Assembly: GCA_946415795.1 (NCBI GenBank)
Contig: CAMKTW010000035.1
Location: 1 to 10,414, forward strand
Reading direction: 5' to 3'
Source of the DNA: an uncultured Bacteroidales bacterium
Lineage (GTDB): Bacteria > Bacteroidota > Bacteroidia > Bacteroidales > UBA932
DNA: 10,414 nucleotides
In this document: positions 1-6,678 of the stretch, piece after piece
How the letters are laid out: every line of letters starts with the position of its first letter
Position numbering within the stretch: position 1 is the stretch's first letter
Made by a program: the position numbers and the translations under genes
The notes under the pieces: model-generated
Databases searched by the model: none
Told to the model about the DNA's origin: nothing
The model's input: the letters and a program-made list of their open reading frames with translations, nothing else

Positions 1-161
1 AGGCCTCGCAGGCTATCGGTGAACAACTGTTCTCACAGATACGGACTGTAAATCCCGATGTGGTGGCCTGCGACTGCGAAACCTGCAAATGGCAGATAGA
101 GATGTCCACCGGATACACCGTTATGAACCCTGTTTCCATTCTGGCAGATGCCATAGAATAA
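1..161 (+). CDS. glpC: Anaerobic glycerol-3-phosphate dehydrogenase subunit C, C-terminal fragment
   Basis: The open frame begins before the window (first whole codon at position 3) and ends at TAA 159-161, giving 52 residues. The segment VVACDCETCKWQIEMSTGY closely matches the end of GlpC as I recall it from E. coli (DCETCKWQIEMST). It contains the last CxxC pair (CETC) of the cysteine-rich CCG domain. GlpC is the membrane-associated Fe-S subunit that passes electrons from GlpAB, which oxidises glycerol-3-phosphate to dihydroxyacetone phosphate, to the menaquinone pool under anaerobic conditions. The fragment lies 40 nt upstream of glpT on the same strand, so oxidation and uptake of glycerol-3-phosphate are probably co-transcribed. 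Only the end is visible, so I cannot say whether glpA and glpB precede it. Confidence 0.9.
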   Translation, partial: ASQAIGEQLFSQIRTVNPDVVACDCETCKWQIEMSTGYTVMNPVSILADAIE

Positions 162-201
162 CGAGTCACATTATTAACCAGTACCTGCAAAACACATAAG
201 A

Positions 202-1581
202 ATGCTCAAATTCCTGAAACAACCCGAATACAAACCTGCCCAGACCGGCCCAGCAGCGGATGCAAAATACAAACGGTTGCGCTGGCAGGTATTCCTGGGT
301 GCTTTTATAGGCTACGCCGGATTCTATCTGGTGCGCAAAAACCTCTCAATGGCCATCCCGGCAATGGCTCCGCTCGGTTTCGAGAAGACAGAACTGGGTT
401 TCGTGCTGGGTCTCAACGCCGCTGCGTACGCCCTCTCCAAATTCCTGATGGGCAGTGTGTCCGACCGTTCAAACGCACGGGTATTCCTGCCTTTGGGCCT
501 GGTGCTCACAGCGATATCGATGTGCTTTATGATAGTCCCGATACAGTGGATCGGGGCGGAGCACAAGACACTGGCCATAATTGTGATGGGTGTGCTCAAT
601 GCGATGGTAGGCTGGTTCAACGGTATGGGGTGGCCTCCTTGCGGACGGGTGATGACGCACTGGTTCTCGCCGGGCGAGCGCGGCACAATGATGAGCATCT
701 GGAACTGCGCCCACAATGTCGGCGGCGCGCTGGTCGGCCCTATGGCTACCTACGGTGCAGCCTGGTTCGGGAGCTGGTTTTACGGTGCACACGAGGAACT
801 CTATTTCCTCATCGGTACATTCGCCTTCCCTGCTGCGGTAGCTCTGTTCATCGCCCTGCTGGCCTACATACTGTTGCGTGACACACCGCAGTCCTGCGGC
901 CTGCAGTCGGTAGAGGCCTGGCGCAACGACTACCCAAAGAACTACTCAGAAAAGCACGAGACTACTCTCTCAACCAGGGAGATTCTCTTCAATCACGTAC
1001 TCAACAACAAGTTCCTGTGGTTCATCGCCCTGGCCAACGCCTTCGTGTATATGGTGCGCTACGGCTGCCTGGACTGGGCGCCGACAATCCTCACAGAGAA
1101 GGGTATCGACCTCAAGAGCGCCGGCTGGGCATATTTCGCCTATGAATTTGCCGCCATACCCGGCACCCTGCTCTGCGGCTGGCTTTCAGACAAACTCTTC
1201 CACGGCAGGCGCGCCCTTCCCACTATGATCTTTATGGCTCTGGTGATGATATTCGTGGCACTCTACTGGGCATTTATAGACAATCTCACCGTGGTGATTA
1301 TCAGCTTGATAGGCATCGGATTCTTCATCTACGGCCCAGTGATGCTGATAGGCGTACAGGCCCTTGACCTGGCGCCAAAGAACGCCGCAGGTACCGCCGC
1401 CGGCCTCACCGGCTTCTTCGGCTACTTCCTGGGCACCTTCATCCTCGCCAACACAGTTATCGGCCTGGTGGCTCAACACGCCGGCTGGGGCTGGACCTTT
1501 GCAATGCTCATAGCCGCCTGCCTGCTCGCCATCTTCTTTATGGGACTGACCCTGAAAGAAGAACGCAAACCGGCAGAATAA
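202..1581 (+). CDS. glpT: Glycerol-3-phosphate:phosphate antiporter GlpT (MFS)
   Basis: This 459-residue protein (E. coli GlpT has 452) is an inner-membrane major facilitator protein with about 12 transmembrane helices. It exchanges external glycerol-3-phosphate for internal phosphate. Family signatures are very clear: YLVRKN with R45 at the same position as the substrate-binding R45 of E. coli, MGSVSDRSN near 83-91, GMGWPPCGR near 141-149, WNCAHNVGG with H171 (equivalent to H165), DTPQSCGL near 227-234, VRYGCLDW with R286 (equivalent to R269), and a late APKNAAGTAAG segment. All three residues known to bind the phosphate group are therefore present. The ATG at 202 gives an N-terminus that lines up with E. 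coli. No Shine-Dalgarno sequence is seen, as is usual for Bacteroidota. It follows glpC by 40 nt and converges on the porin gene with a 4-nt gap. Homologues UhpT and PgtP are less similar at these motifs. Confidence 0.96.
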   Translation: MLKFLKQPEYKPAQTGPAADAKYKRLRWQVFLGAFIGYAGFYLVRKNLSMAIPAMAPLGFEKTELGFVLGLNAAAYALSKFLMGSVSDRSNARVFLPLGLVLTAISMCFMIVPIQWIGAEHKTLAIIVMGVLNAMVGWFNGMGWPPCGRVMTHWFSPGERGTMMSIWNCAHNVGGALVGPMATYGAAWFGSWFYGAHEELYFLIGTFAFPAAVALFIALLAYILLRDTPQSCGLQSVEAWRNDYPKNYSEKHETTLSTREILFNHVLNNKFLWFIALANAFVYMVRYGCLDWAPTILTEKGIDLKSAGWAYFAYEFAAIPGTLLCGWLSDKLFHGRRALPTMIFMALVMIFVALYWAFIDNLTVVIISLIGIGFFIYGPVMLIGVQALDLAPKNAAGTAAGLTGFFGYFLGTFILANTVIGLVAQHAGWGWTFAMLIAACLLAIFFMGLTLKEERKPAE

Positions 1582-1585
1582 ACAG

Positions 1586-2590
1586 CTAGAACTTCACAGA
1601 AGCCATAGCCTGGATGGTGTTCTGGCCCAGTGTGATGGAGCGGATGCAGTTTAGTTGCAGGCGCAGGTGGCTCCAGGGCCACCAGTCGAGGCCGGCCATA
1701 CAGAGCGTGCTGGTGGCACCTGTGTAGTTGATGGTATCGTACCTCAACACCGGCCTGAGCCTCTGCCCGCCCGGCAGATCGAACCAATAACCCGCAACGA
1801 CATAAAAGCCGTCCGAGAAGGTAGTTGTACCTGCACTCTCAATATCGGCACGGACATATTCGCTGCGGACAGTGAGGTCGTCGCTCTTGTATTCGCCGCC
1901 AAAGGATACGCGCCTGTTGGCCGCATTTGCTGTGACACCGTCGTCATAAGAGCCGGCAATAGCGGATGCGGAAAGCACCAGGTCCCTGATACCCGGCCGC
2001 ACGTCAATGCGGGCAATCACATCCTTGCGCTGGTTATCATCCTTGCGGTTGATGCCCGATCCGTTGAATAGTCCTATATTGTAGCTGAGCAGCGGGAAGG
2101 GCCTCTCCCCAATCTCAAACAGCCCTCCATATATCGTAATGCCAATGTCGCGGCCGTTGTTGCGGTTGCCCGGCAGCGGGTCGTTATAACCGGAGAGGCG
2201 GTTGATGACCTGGGCATAATCGATGCACTCTTTCTTAAGGAGGTGATATTGGCTTTCAAGGGTAAAAGGGGTCTTGTACTGACCGACCTGCACGTTGAAG
2301 CTCTTGTGGAACTTGCACTTCAGGACCGCATCCAGCACCTTAACCTGCCCCGCGAACTCCGTCTGGAGCCGGAACTCCAGCTTATCCGATATAAACCCCT
2401 TCAAATCTATCCTCGCATTTCTGATAAAGAAGGTATTGGTCTCAGACGGCGTATATGTAAACTGGTTGTTTATAAACCCCTCCGCAGACCAATACCAAGG
2501 AATCCTGGGGCAACTTTCCTGTGCATCTGCCTGAAGTCGGCCACCTATCAACAATAAGACAAAGATTGCAATATTCCCTACCCTTTTCAT
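1586..2590 (-). CDS. Phosphate-selective-type outer membrane porin (Porin_O_P family)
   Basis: This 334-residue protein has a signal peptide: a charged start, a hydrophobic stretch at about 7-17 and likely cleavage after A23 (ADA|QES). The mature part is rich in alternating polar and hydrophobic strands and ends in VKF, the terminal aromatic residue typical of BAM-inserted barrels. Family marks are GQYKTPF (103-109) and GRDIGI (146-151), typical of Porin_O_P proteins such as Pseudomonas OprP and OprO. It is somewhat short for the family. Those porins pass anions such as phosphate or pyrophosphate, but the real substrate here is unknown. The start codon lies 3 nt after the stop of the DASS transporter, so the two are almost surely one operon under the upstream B12 riboswitch. 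This suggests the porin passes the same organic anion across the outer membrane (inference). Its 3' end meets the 3' end of glpT. Confidence 0.85.
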   Translation of the reverse strand: MKRVGNIAIFVLLLIGGRLQADAQESCPRIPWYWSAEGFINNQFTYTPSETNTFFIRNARIDLKGFISDKLEFRLQTEFAGQVKVLDAVLKCKFHKSFNVQVGQYKTPFTLESQYHLLKKECIDYAQVINRLSGYNDPLPGNRNNGRDIGITIYGGLFEIGERPFPLLSYNIGLFNGSGINRKDDNQRKDVIARIDVRPGIRDLVLSASAIAGSYDDGVTANAANRRVSFGGEYKSDDLTVRSEYVRADIESAGTTTFSDGFYVVAGYWFDLPGGQRLRPVLRYDTINYTGATSTLCMAGLDWWPWSHLRLQLNCIRSITLGQNTIQAMASVKF

Positions 2591-2593
2591 TCT

Positions 2594-4111
2594 TTATATT
2601 AATCCTGATTTACCTGCAAATATCAGCATAGTATAACCAAGAACCAAACCAATCGCTCCCATAATGATTCCCACCTTTATCATATCTTTCTGCTCTATAT
2701 AGCCGGTAGCGTGGGCCAGCGCATTGGGAGGCGTGGAGATTGGGAGAATCATAGCCAGCGACGATCCCAGGGCTACACCGATAAGCATTGTGGAGACACC
2801 GCCGTAGGGCGCCAGATGAGACGCTGCCGACATTCCGGCGAGAGCCAGGATAGGGAGCAGCAGGTTTGCGGTGGCGGTGTGCGAGATAAAGTTTGCAAGC
2901 AGGTAACAAACCAGCCCGGAGCCGACAATCATCAGCACCGGCGGCCACTGGTTGAACGGTATCGATTCTACAAGATGTTTGGCGAGGCCGGAATCCTGCA
3001 GCGCCACACCAAGGGCAAAACCGCCCGCCACCATCCACAGCACAGACCAGTTGATTTCAGAGAGGTCGTAGCGGTTCACGATGCCCGTGACGCAGAAAAC
3101 GCCCACCGGCAGCATCGCCACCACGTTAGAATCGACTCCGGTCCACTGGTCGGTCATCCACAGCAACACCGTCAGCGCAAAAGTCACATATACGGTTATC
3201 TCCTGCCAGCGCTCGAGCGTCTGCTCGTGCTCCTGCTCTATCTTGAGTTCTATCTTCTTCTGGGTGAACGGGAAAACCCCCTTGAGCACAAACCACGATA
3301 TGAACAGCAGCACTATCGTAAAAGGCAGCATAAGCATCATCCAGTCACCGAAAGTGATGCCGAGGTTCATCCCCTCCGGATCATTCAAGAACTTGAGGGC
3401 AATCGCATTGGGCGGGGTGCCGATAGGGGTCGCGATACCGCCCAGGTTCGCCCCTACCGGGATTGCCATCGCCAGCGCCATCTTGCCGCGCCCGTTGGCC
3501 GGCAGAGAACGCAGCACTGGAGTCAGGAAGGTGAGCATCATCGCCGCGGTGGCGGTGTTAGAAAGAAACATAGAGAACAAGCCCGTCACCAGGATGAATC
3601 CCAGCAGCACATTCTCCGACCTGGTACCGAACGGTTTGAGCAGAATCTTGGCCAGCTTGATGTCCAAGCCCGCCTTGGTAGCGGCCAAAGCCAGGATAAA
3701 TCCGCCTATGAACAGCATTATGATAGGGTCGGCAAAGCAGGCCATTATCTTCCGGCTGGAAATAAGCGTACCGAACAGCGGATTATCCTTATGGACCACA
3801 AAACTCAGACTGTTGTCGCTGGTGATGAACAGCAGGATGACCACAATAGCCACCGACGTGCTCCACGAAGGGATCCCCTCGGTTATCCACATAATGGCCG
3901 CAAAGAAAAACAACGCTATCACACGCTTTTCAACAATAGTCAGCCCGTCAATCCCAAAGGCAGAGAGCGGCAGGCAAAGGACAACGACTCCCGCCAGAAT
4001 ACCAAGGATGATTCTGGCGAAGGTGCACGCAAAAGGACTCGATTTTTTACGTTCCTTCTTTTTTTGACTCTGGTTCTGTACCAGGTCAAAACCCAAAAAA
4101 GATTTTAACAT
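2594..4111 (-). CDS. DASS (SLC13/CitT/INDY) family di- or tricarboxylate transporter
   Basis: This 505-residue inner-membrane protein carries both inverted-repeat signatures of divalent anion:sodium symporters. The first repeat has SNTATAAMM (SNT at 184-186) and GIATPIGTPPN (225-235). The second has SHTATAN (410-416) and ISTPPNA (458-464). In VcINDY these hairpin and loop motifs bind Na+ and the dicarboxylate. The family moves succinate, malate, fumarate or citrate as Na+ symporters or as antiporters. The N-terminus is lysine-rich (KKKERKK) and cytosolic; about 11 membrane segments follow. The ATG at 4109-4111 is fixed because an in-frame TGA lies three codons upstream. The second motif reads SHT instead of the usual SNT. 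A B12 riboswitch leader precedes it and a porin gene follows after 3 nt. Substrate and direction cannot be read from sequence; export of succinate is a hypothesis based on the riboswitch. Confidence 0.92.
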   Translation of the reverse strand: MLKSFLGFDLVQNQSQKKKERKKSSPFACTFARIILGILAGVVVLCLPLSAFGIDGLTIVEKRVIALFFFAAIMWITEGIPSWSTSVAIVVILLFITSDNSLSFVVHKDNPLFGTLISSRKIMACFADPIIMLFIGGFILALAATKAGLDIKLAKILLKPFGTRSENVLLGFILVTGLFSMFLSNTATAAMMLTFLTPVLRSLPANGRGKMALAMAIPVGANLGGIATPIGTPPNAIALKFLNDPEGMNLGITFGDWMMLMLPFTIVLLFISWFVLKGVFPFTQKKIELKIEQEHEQTLERWQEITVYVTFALTVLLWMTDQWTGVDSNVVAMLPVGVFCVTGIVNRYDLSEINWSVLWMVAGGFALGVALQDSGLAKHLVESIPFNQWPPVLMIVGSGLVCYLLANFISHTATANLLLPILALAGMSAASHLAPYGGVSTMLIGVALGSSLAMILPISTPPNALAHATGYIEQKDMIKVGIIMGAIGLVLGYTMLIFAGKSGLI

Positions 4112-4124
4112 AGATTTTCATATT

Positions 4125-4146
4125 ACCTGCCCATCCCACGGGGCAG
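4125..4146 (-). promoter_or_regulatory. Expression-platform hairpin between B12 aptamer and DASS start
   Basis: On the minus strand, CTGCCC (4146-4141) and GGGCAG (4132-4127) form a perfect 6-bp stem around an 8-nt loop (CGTGGGAT). The hairpin ends 15 nt before the start codon. No U-tract follows, so translational control is more likely than termination. The same 3' arm extended by two bases, GGGCAGGT (4132-4125), is a perfect 8-nt complement of ACCTGCCC (4171-4164), the 3' strand of aptamer stem P1. The two pairings exclude each other, which is what a switch requires. The loop bases GGGAT (4137-4133) can also pair with ATCCC (4304-4300) in the aptamer core, as in L5-L13 kissing loops of B12 riboswitches. 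The pairing is seen in the sequence; the mechanism is inferred. Confidence 0.6.
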
Positions 4147-4160
4147 CGATAACACATAAA

Positions 4161-4357
4161 CCGGGGCAGGTCTTCTGGCTTATCTCCCGGATTCGGAGCC
4201 TTCCCGGCCAGCTGAGGCCAGTGGCGTTTGATACAGCCGGCGAAATGCGGCTGCACATCCGAATCCGGATACCTGAGAAATACAGCAGCGGGACTGTCCG
4301 GGATTCTCACCCGTGTTCCCTTTTAAATCTGAATCAACAGATACCTCGATTCCGGGC
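4161..4357 (-). promoter_or_regulatory. Cobalamin (B12) riboswitch aptamer
   Basis: Read on the minus strand, this 197-nt stretch contains the conserved elements of the class I cobalamin riboswitch in order: the P1 5' strand with GAGGT; TTAAAAGGGAA; GGTGAGAATCCC; CAGTCCCGCTGCTGT; a variable hairpin; GCCACTGG; GGGAAGG; and the terminal B12 box AAGCCAGAAGACCTGCC, which closes P1 (AGGT with ACCT, CCGG with CCGG). An 11-bp perfect peripheral helix is formed by 4258-4268 and 4187-4197, and a smaller hairpin (CAGCCG/CGGCTG) sits between about 4234 and 4253. Such elements bind adenosyl- or other cobalamins and usually switch off the downstream gene when B12 is plentiful. Here the downstream genes are a dicarboxylate transporter and a porin, not B12 uptake or synthesis genes. 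Confidence 0.95.
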
Positions 4358-4358
4358 G

Positions 4359-4393
4359 CAAAAATATATATTTTTTGCTACCGATGTACCAAA
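4359..4393 (-). promoter_or_regulatory. Putative promoter of the riboswitch-DASS-porin operon
   Basis: On the minus strand, TATTTTTG (4366-4359) fits the Bacteroidota -7 consensus TAnnTTTG. An upstream TTTG (4393-4390) could be the -33 element, although the 23-nt spacing is a little long. Transcription would begin about 4350-4355, right at the start of aptamer stem P1, leaving almost no sequence before the riboswitch. The surrounding DNA is an AT-rich tract that contrasts with its neighbours. The candidate -33 element overlaps the T-tract of the terminator of the preceding glp operon. Confidence 0.5.
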
Positions 4394-4422
4394 AAAGCCC
4401 GCCGTTTTAACGATGGGCTTTT
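4391..4422 (-). terminator. Intrinsic terminator of the glpKF operon
   Basis: On the minus strand, AAAAGCCC (4422-4415) pairs with GGGCTTTT, the 3' arm, and the transcript continues into a run of six U residues (4396-4391). Inner bases TCG and CGG extend the stem around a TTAAAA loop, with one mismatch. It starts about 20 nt after the glpF stop codon and ends just before the promoter of the riboswitch operon. It therefore separates the glycerol operon from the DASS-porin operon, which runs in the same direction. Confidence 0.8.
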
Positions 4423-4441
4423 ATCATTATAGATGGCAAGA

Positions 4442-5182
4442 TTAATATACCAGAAGGAACAGGCCTGCGGCGATAGCGCAGCCGACCATTGGGCCGAGGA
4501 CGGGAATCCAGCTGTACCACCAGCCGCTGCCGCGCTTGCCGGCGATGGGCAGTACTGCGTGGGCGCAGCGGGGACTGAGGTCGCGGGCGGGGTTGAGGGC
4601 ATATCCGGTGGTGCCGCCAAGAGACATACCGATGGCCATAATCAGGCAGGTTACGGGCCAGGAACCCAGCGCGCCTGTTCCAAGAGCGACGCCACCCATA
4701 GAGAAGGCATTGCCGTTAGTGCCGAGCGCCAGGATAATGAACACCAGGGCGCAGGTCGCTATAACCTCGCAGAGGAAGTTGCGCCATCCGTTTTTGATAG
4801 CAGGCATAGTGCAGAAAGTGCCCAGAATAGTGTCCGGGGCATCCGCTGTAGCCTTGTAATGGTCCTTGTAGAATATCCACACCAGCACGGCGCCACAGAA
4901 CCCACCCAGCATCTGGGCAACGATGTAGCCAAGCACCAGGGCCCACTCGAACTTGCCGGCGATGGCAAGGCCTACACTGACGGCAGGATTCAGATGAGCG
5001 CCCGATATGGGTCCGGCGACAAGCACGCCCATCATAACGGCGAGCCCCCAGCCAAGGGCTATTACCACCCATCCGGCACCCTTTGCCTTTGAATAATTCA
5101 GAGAGCAGGCGGCGCATACACCGTCGCCGAAAAGAACCAGCACCAGAGTGCCAATAAATTCGAAAATATACTTTGGATCCAT
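4442..5182 (-). CDS. glpF: Glycerol uptake facilitator (MIP family aquaglyceroporin)
   Basis: This 246-residue inner-membrane channel has six transmembrane helices and the two half-helix NPA loops of the major intrinsic protein family: SGAHLNPAV (NPA 65-67) and GYALNPARD (NPA 197-199). The aspartate after the second NPAR (D201) marks glycerol facilitators rather than strict water channels. The selectivity filter is also of GlpF type, with W45 (GWGL) and R200; Y194 stands where E. coli GlpF has phenylalanine. It lets glycerol diffuse into the cell, where GlpK traps it by phosphorylation. The start codon is 1 nt after the glpK stop, so the two are translationally linked. It is the last gene of the operon; a terminator follows about 20 nt downstream. 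Confidence 0.95.
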   Translation of the reverse strand: MDPKYIFEFIGTLVLVLFGDGVCAACSLNYSKAKGAGWVVIALGWGLAVMMGVLVAGPISGAHLNPAVSVGLAIAGKFEWALVLGYIVAQMLGGFCGAVLVWIFYKDHYKATADAPDTILGTFCTMPAIKNGWRNFLCEVIATCALVFIILALGTNGNAFSMGGVALGTGALGSWPVTCLIMAIGMSLGGTTGYALNPARDLSPRCAHAVLPIAGKRGSGWWYSWIPVLGPMVGCAIAAGLFLLVY

Positions 5183-5183
5183 C

Positions 5184-6671
5184 TTACTGTTTGCTTATAG
5201 TCCTTGAAATTGCATCAGCCCAACCGGCCTTGGCACCAGATACATCGGCGTCAGACGGCGAGAACACACGTTCTGCCTTCCACTGGCGCTTGACCTCGTC
5301 CAGAGATCTCCAGTAACCTACGGCGAGGCCCGCAAGATAGCAGGCGCCCATCGCGGTGGTTTCAGTCACTTCCGGACGAATGACATCGGCCGCAAGTATG
5401 TCACTCTGGAACTGCATCATAAGGTTGTTGCGGGAGGCTCCGCCGTCCACTTTGAGATTGGCCAGCCGCACCCCTGCATCACGCTCCATCGCAGCGACTA
5501 TATCCATTGTCTGGAAAGCTATCCCCTCAAGGGCCGCGCGGGCTATGTGTGCCGCAGTGGTGCCGCGGGTGATGCCGCAGATAACTCCGTGCGCATACTG
5601 GTCCCAATAGGGAGCGCCCATGCCGGTAAGTGCCGGCACAAAGTAAACGCCGCCGTTATCGGGGACAGATGCTGCCAAAGCTTCTATTTCTGAAGACGAG
5701 CGGATGATGCCCAACCCGTCACGGAGCCACTGGACCACGCTGCCGCCAACGAAAATTGAGCCTTCGAGCGCATAATTGACCGTATCCCCTATCTTCCACG
5801 CGACGGTGGTGAGGAGGTTGTTCTTGGAGAGAATCGGCTTCTCGCCCGTATTCATCAGCAGGAAGCATCCTGTGCCATAGGTATTCTTCACAGAGCCCGG
5901 CTCGGTACACATCTGCCCGAAAAGGGCCGCCTGCTGGTCGCCTGCAATGCCGGCTATGGGCACCTCGTGAGCAAAGATGGTGGTCTTGGTGTAGCCGTAA
6001 ACCTCGGAAGAAGAGCAAACGCGCGGCATCATAGAAGCCGGCACGCCCAGCAGCTCCAGCAGTTCTGAATCCCATTCCAACGTGTTGATATTGAAGAGCA
6101 TAGTGCGCGACGCGTTGGAGACGTCTGTCACGTGCACCTCGCCGCGGGTAAGCTGCCAAACCAGCCAGCTGTCCACGGTGCCGAAGCGTAGCTTGCCTGC
6201 CTCTGCCCTCTCACGTGCACCCGGGACATTATCCAGGATCCACTTGATCTTTGTGCCGGAGAAATAGGCGTCTATGATGAGGCCGGTCTTCTCCCGGATC
6301 TTGTCCACCAGCCCCTGCGCCTTAAGGCCGTCGCAGAACTCTGAGGTGCGGCGGTCCTGCCATACGATGGCCCTGCACACCGGAGCGCCGGTTTCCGCAT
6401 CCCACACTATGGTGGTCTCGCGCTGGTTGGTGATGCCTATGGCGGCTATGTCCAGCCCGTTGATGCCGATCTTGGTGATGGCCTCGGCAATCACAGATGC
6501 CTCGCTGGCCCAGATCTCCATAGGGTCGTGCTCCACCCAGCCCGGCTGTGGGAAATACTGGGTGAACTCCTGCTGTGCAGTGGAACAGATGCGGCCGTCG
6601 TGGTCGAAAACAATGGCTCTGGAGGAGCTGGTGCCTTGATCCAGAGCCAAAATGTATTTACTGTTATTCAT
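5184..6671 (-). CDS. glpK: Glycerol kinase
   Basis: This 495-residue FGGY-family kinase (E. coli GlpK has 502) phosphorylates glycerol with ATP to sn-glycerol-3-phosphate. Visible family marks are the N-terminal phosphate-binding DQGTSSSRA (11-19), NQRET (82-86) and Y136 for glycerol binding, YFSGTKIKWIL (136-146), catalytic D245 in AGDQQAALFGQ, GTGCFLLMNTG, and GGASRN for the nucleotide site. The loop before D245 reads TTIFAHEVPIAG. It lacks the GGKGGTR loop that binds fructose-1,6-bisphosphate in E. coli, and carries T231 where the HPr-phosphorylated histidine sits in Gram-positive enzymes, according to remembered sequences. Known allosteric control may therefore be absent. It lies 7 nt after the hydrolase gene and 1 nt before glpF, in one operon. 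Its product feeds GlpABC or lipid synthesis. Confidence 0.96.
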   Translation of the reverse strand: MNNSKYILALDQGTSSSRAIVFDHDGRICSTAQQEFTQYFPQPGWVEHDPMEIWASEASVIAEAITKIGINGLDIAAIGITNQRETTIVWDAETGAPVCRAIVWQDRRTSEFCDGLKAQGLVDKIREKTGLIIDAYFSGTKIKWILDNVPGARERAEAGKLRFGTVDSWLVWQLTRGEVHVTDVSNASRTMLFNINTLEWDSELLELLGVPASMMPRVCSSSEVYGYTKTTIFAHEVPIAGIAGDQQAALFGQMCTEPGSVKNTYGTGCFLLMNTGEKPILSKNNLLTTVAWKIGDTVNYALEGSIFVGGSVVQWLRDGLGIIRSSSEIEALAASVPDNGGVYFVPALTGMGAPYWDQYAHGVICGITRGTTAAHIARAALEGIAFQTMDIVAAMERDAGVRLANLKVDGGASRNNLMMQFQSDILAADVIRPEVTETTAMGACYLAGLAVGYWRSLDEVKRQWKAERVFSPSDADVSGAKAGWADAISRTISKQ

Positions 6672-6678
6672 TGATTTG

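Noticed and set aside
162..201. Possible separate promoter before glpT
   Set aside because: The 40-nt gap has no TAnnTTTG with a TTTG upstream, so co-transcription with glpC is the simpler reading.
2711..4108. Very long open frame on the + strand opposite the DASS gene
   Set aside because: Its product is full of H, R, Q and E with no domain or membrane pattern. The minus-strand frame has complete DASS signatures, so the + frame is a by-product of codon bias.
4187..4268. 11-bp inverted repeat (4187-4197 and 4258-4268) as a possible terminator or mobile element end
   Set aside because: It lies wholly inside the B12 aptamer, where it forms a peripheral helix, and no U-tract or element follows.
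4433..5092. + strand open frame across the end of glpF
   Set aside because: It overlaps glpF, which has both NPA motifs, and it also begins within the region just after the glpF terminator; the product resembles no family.
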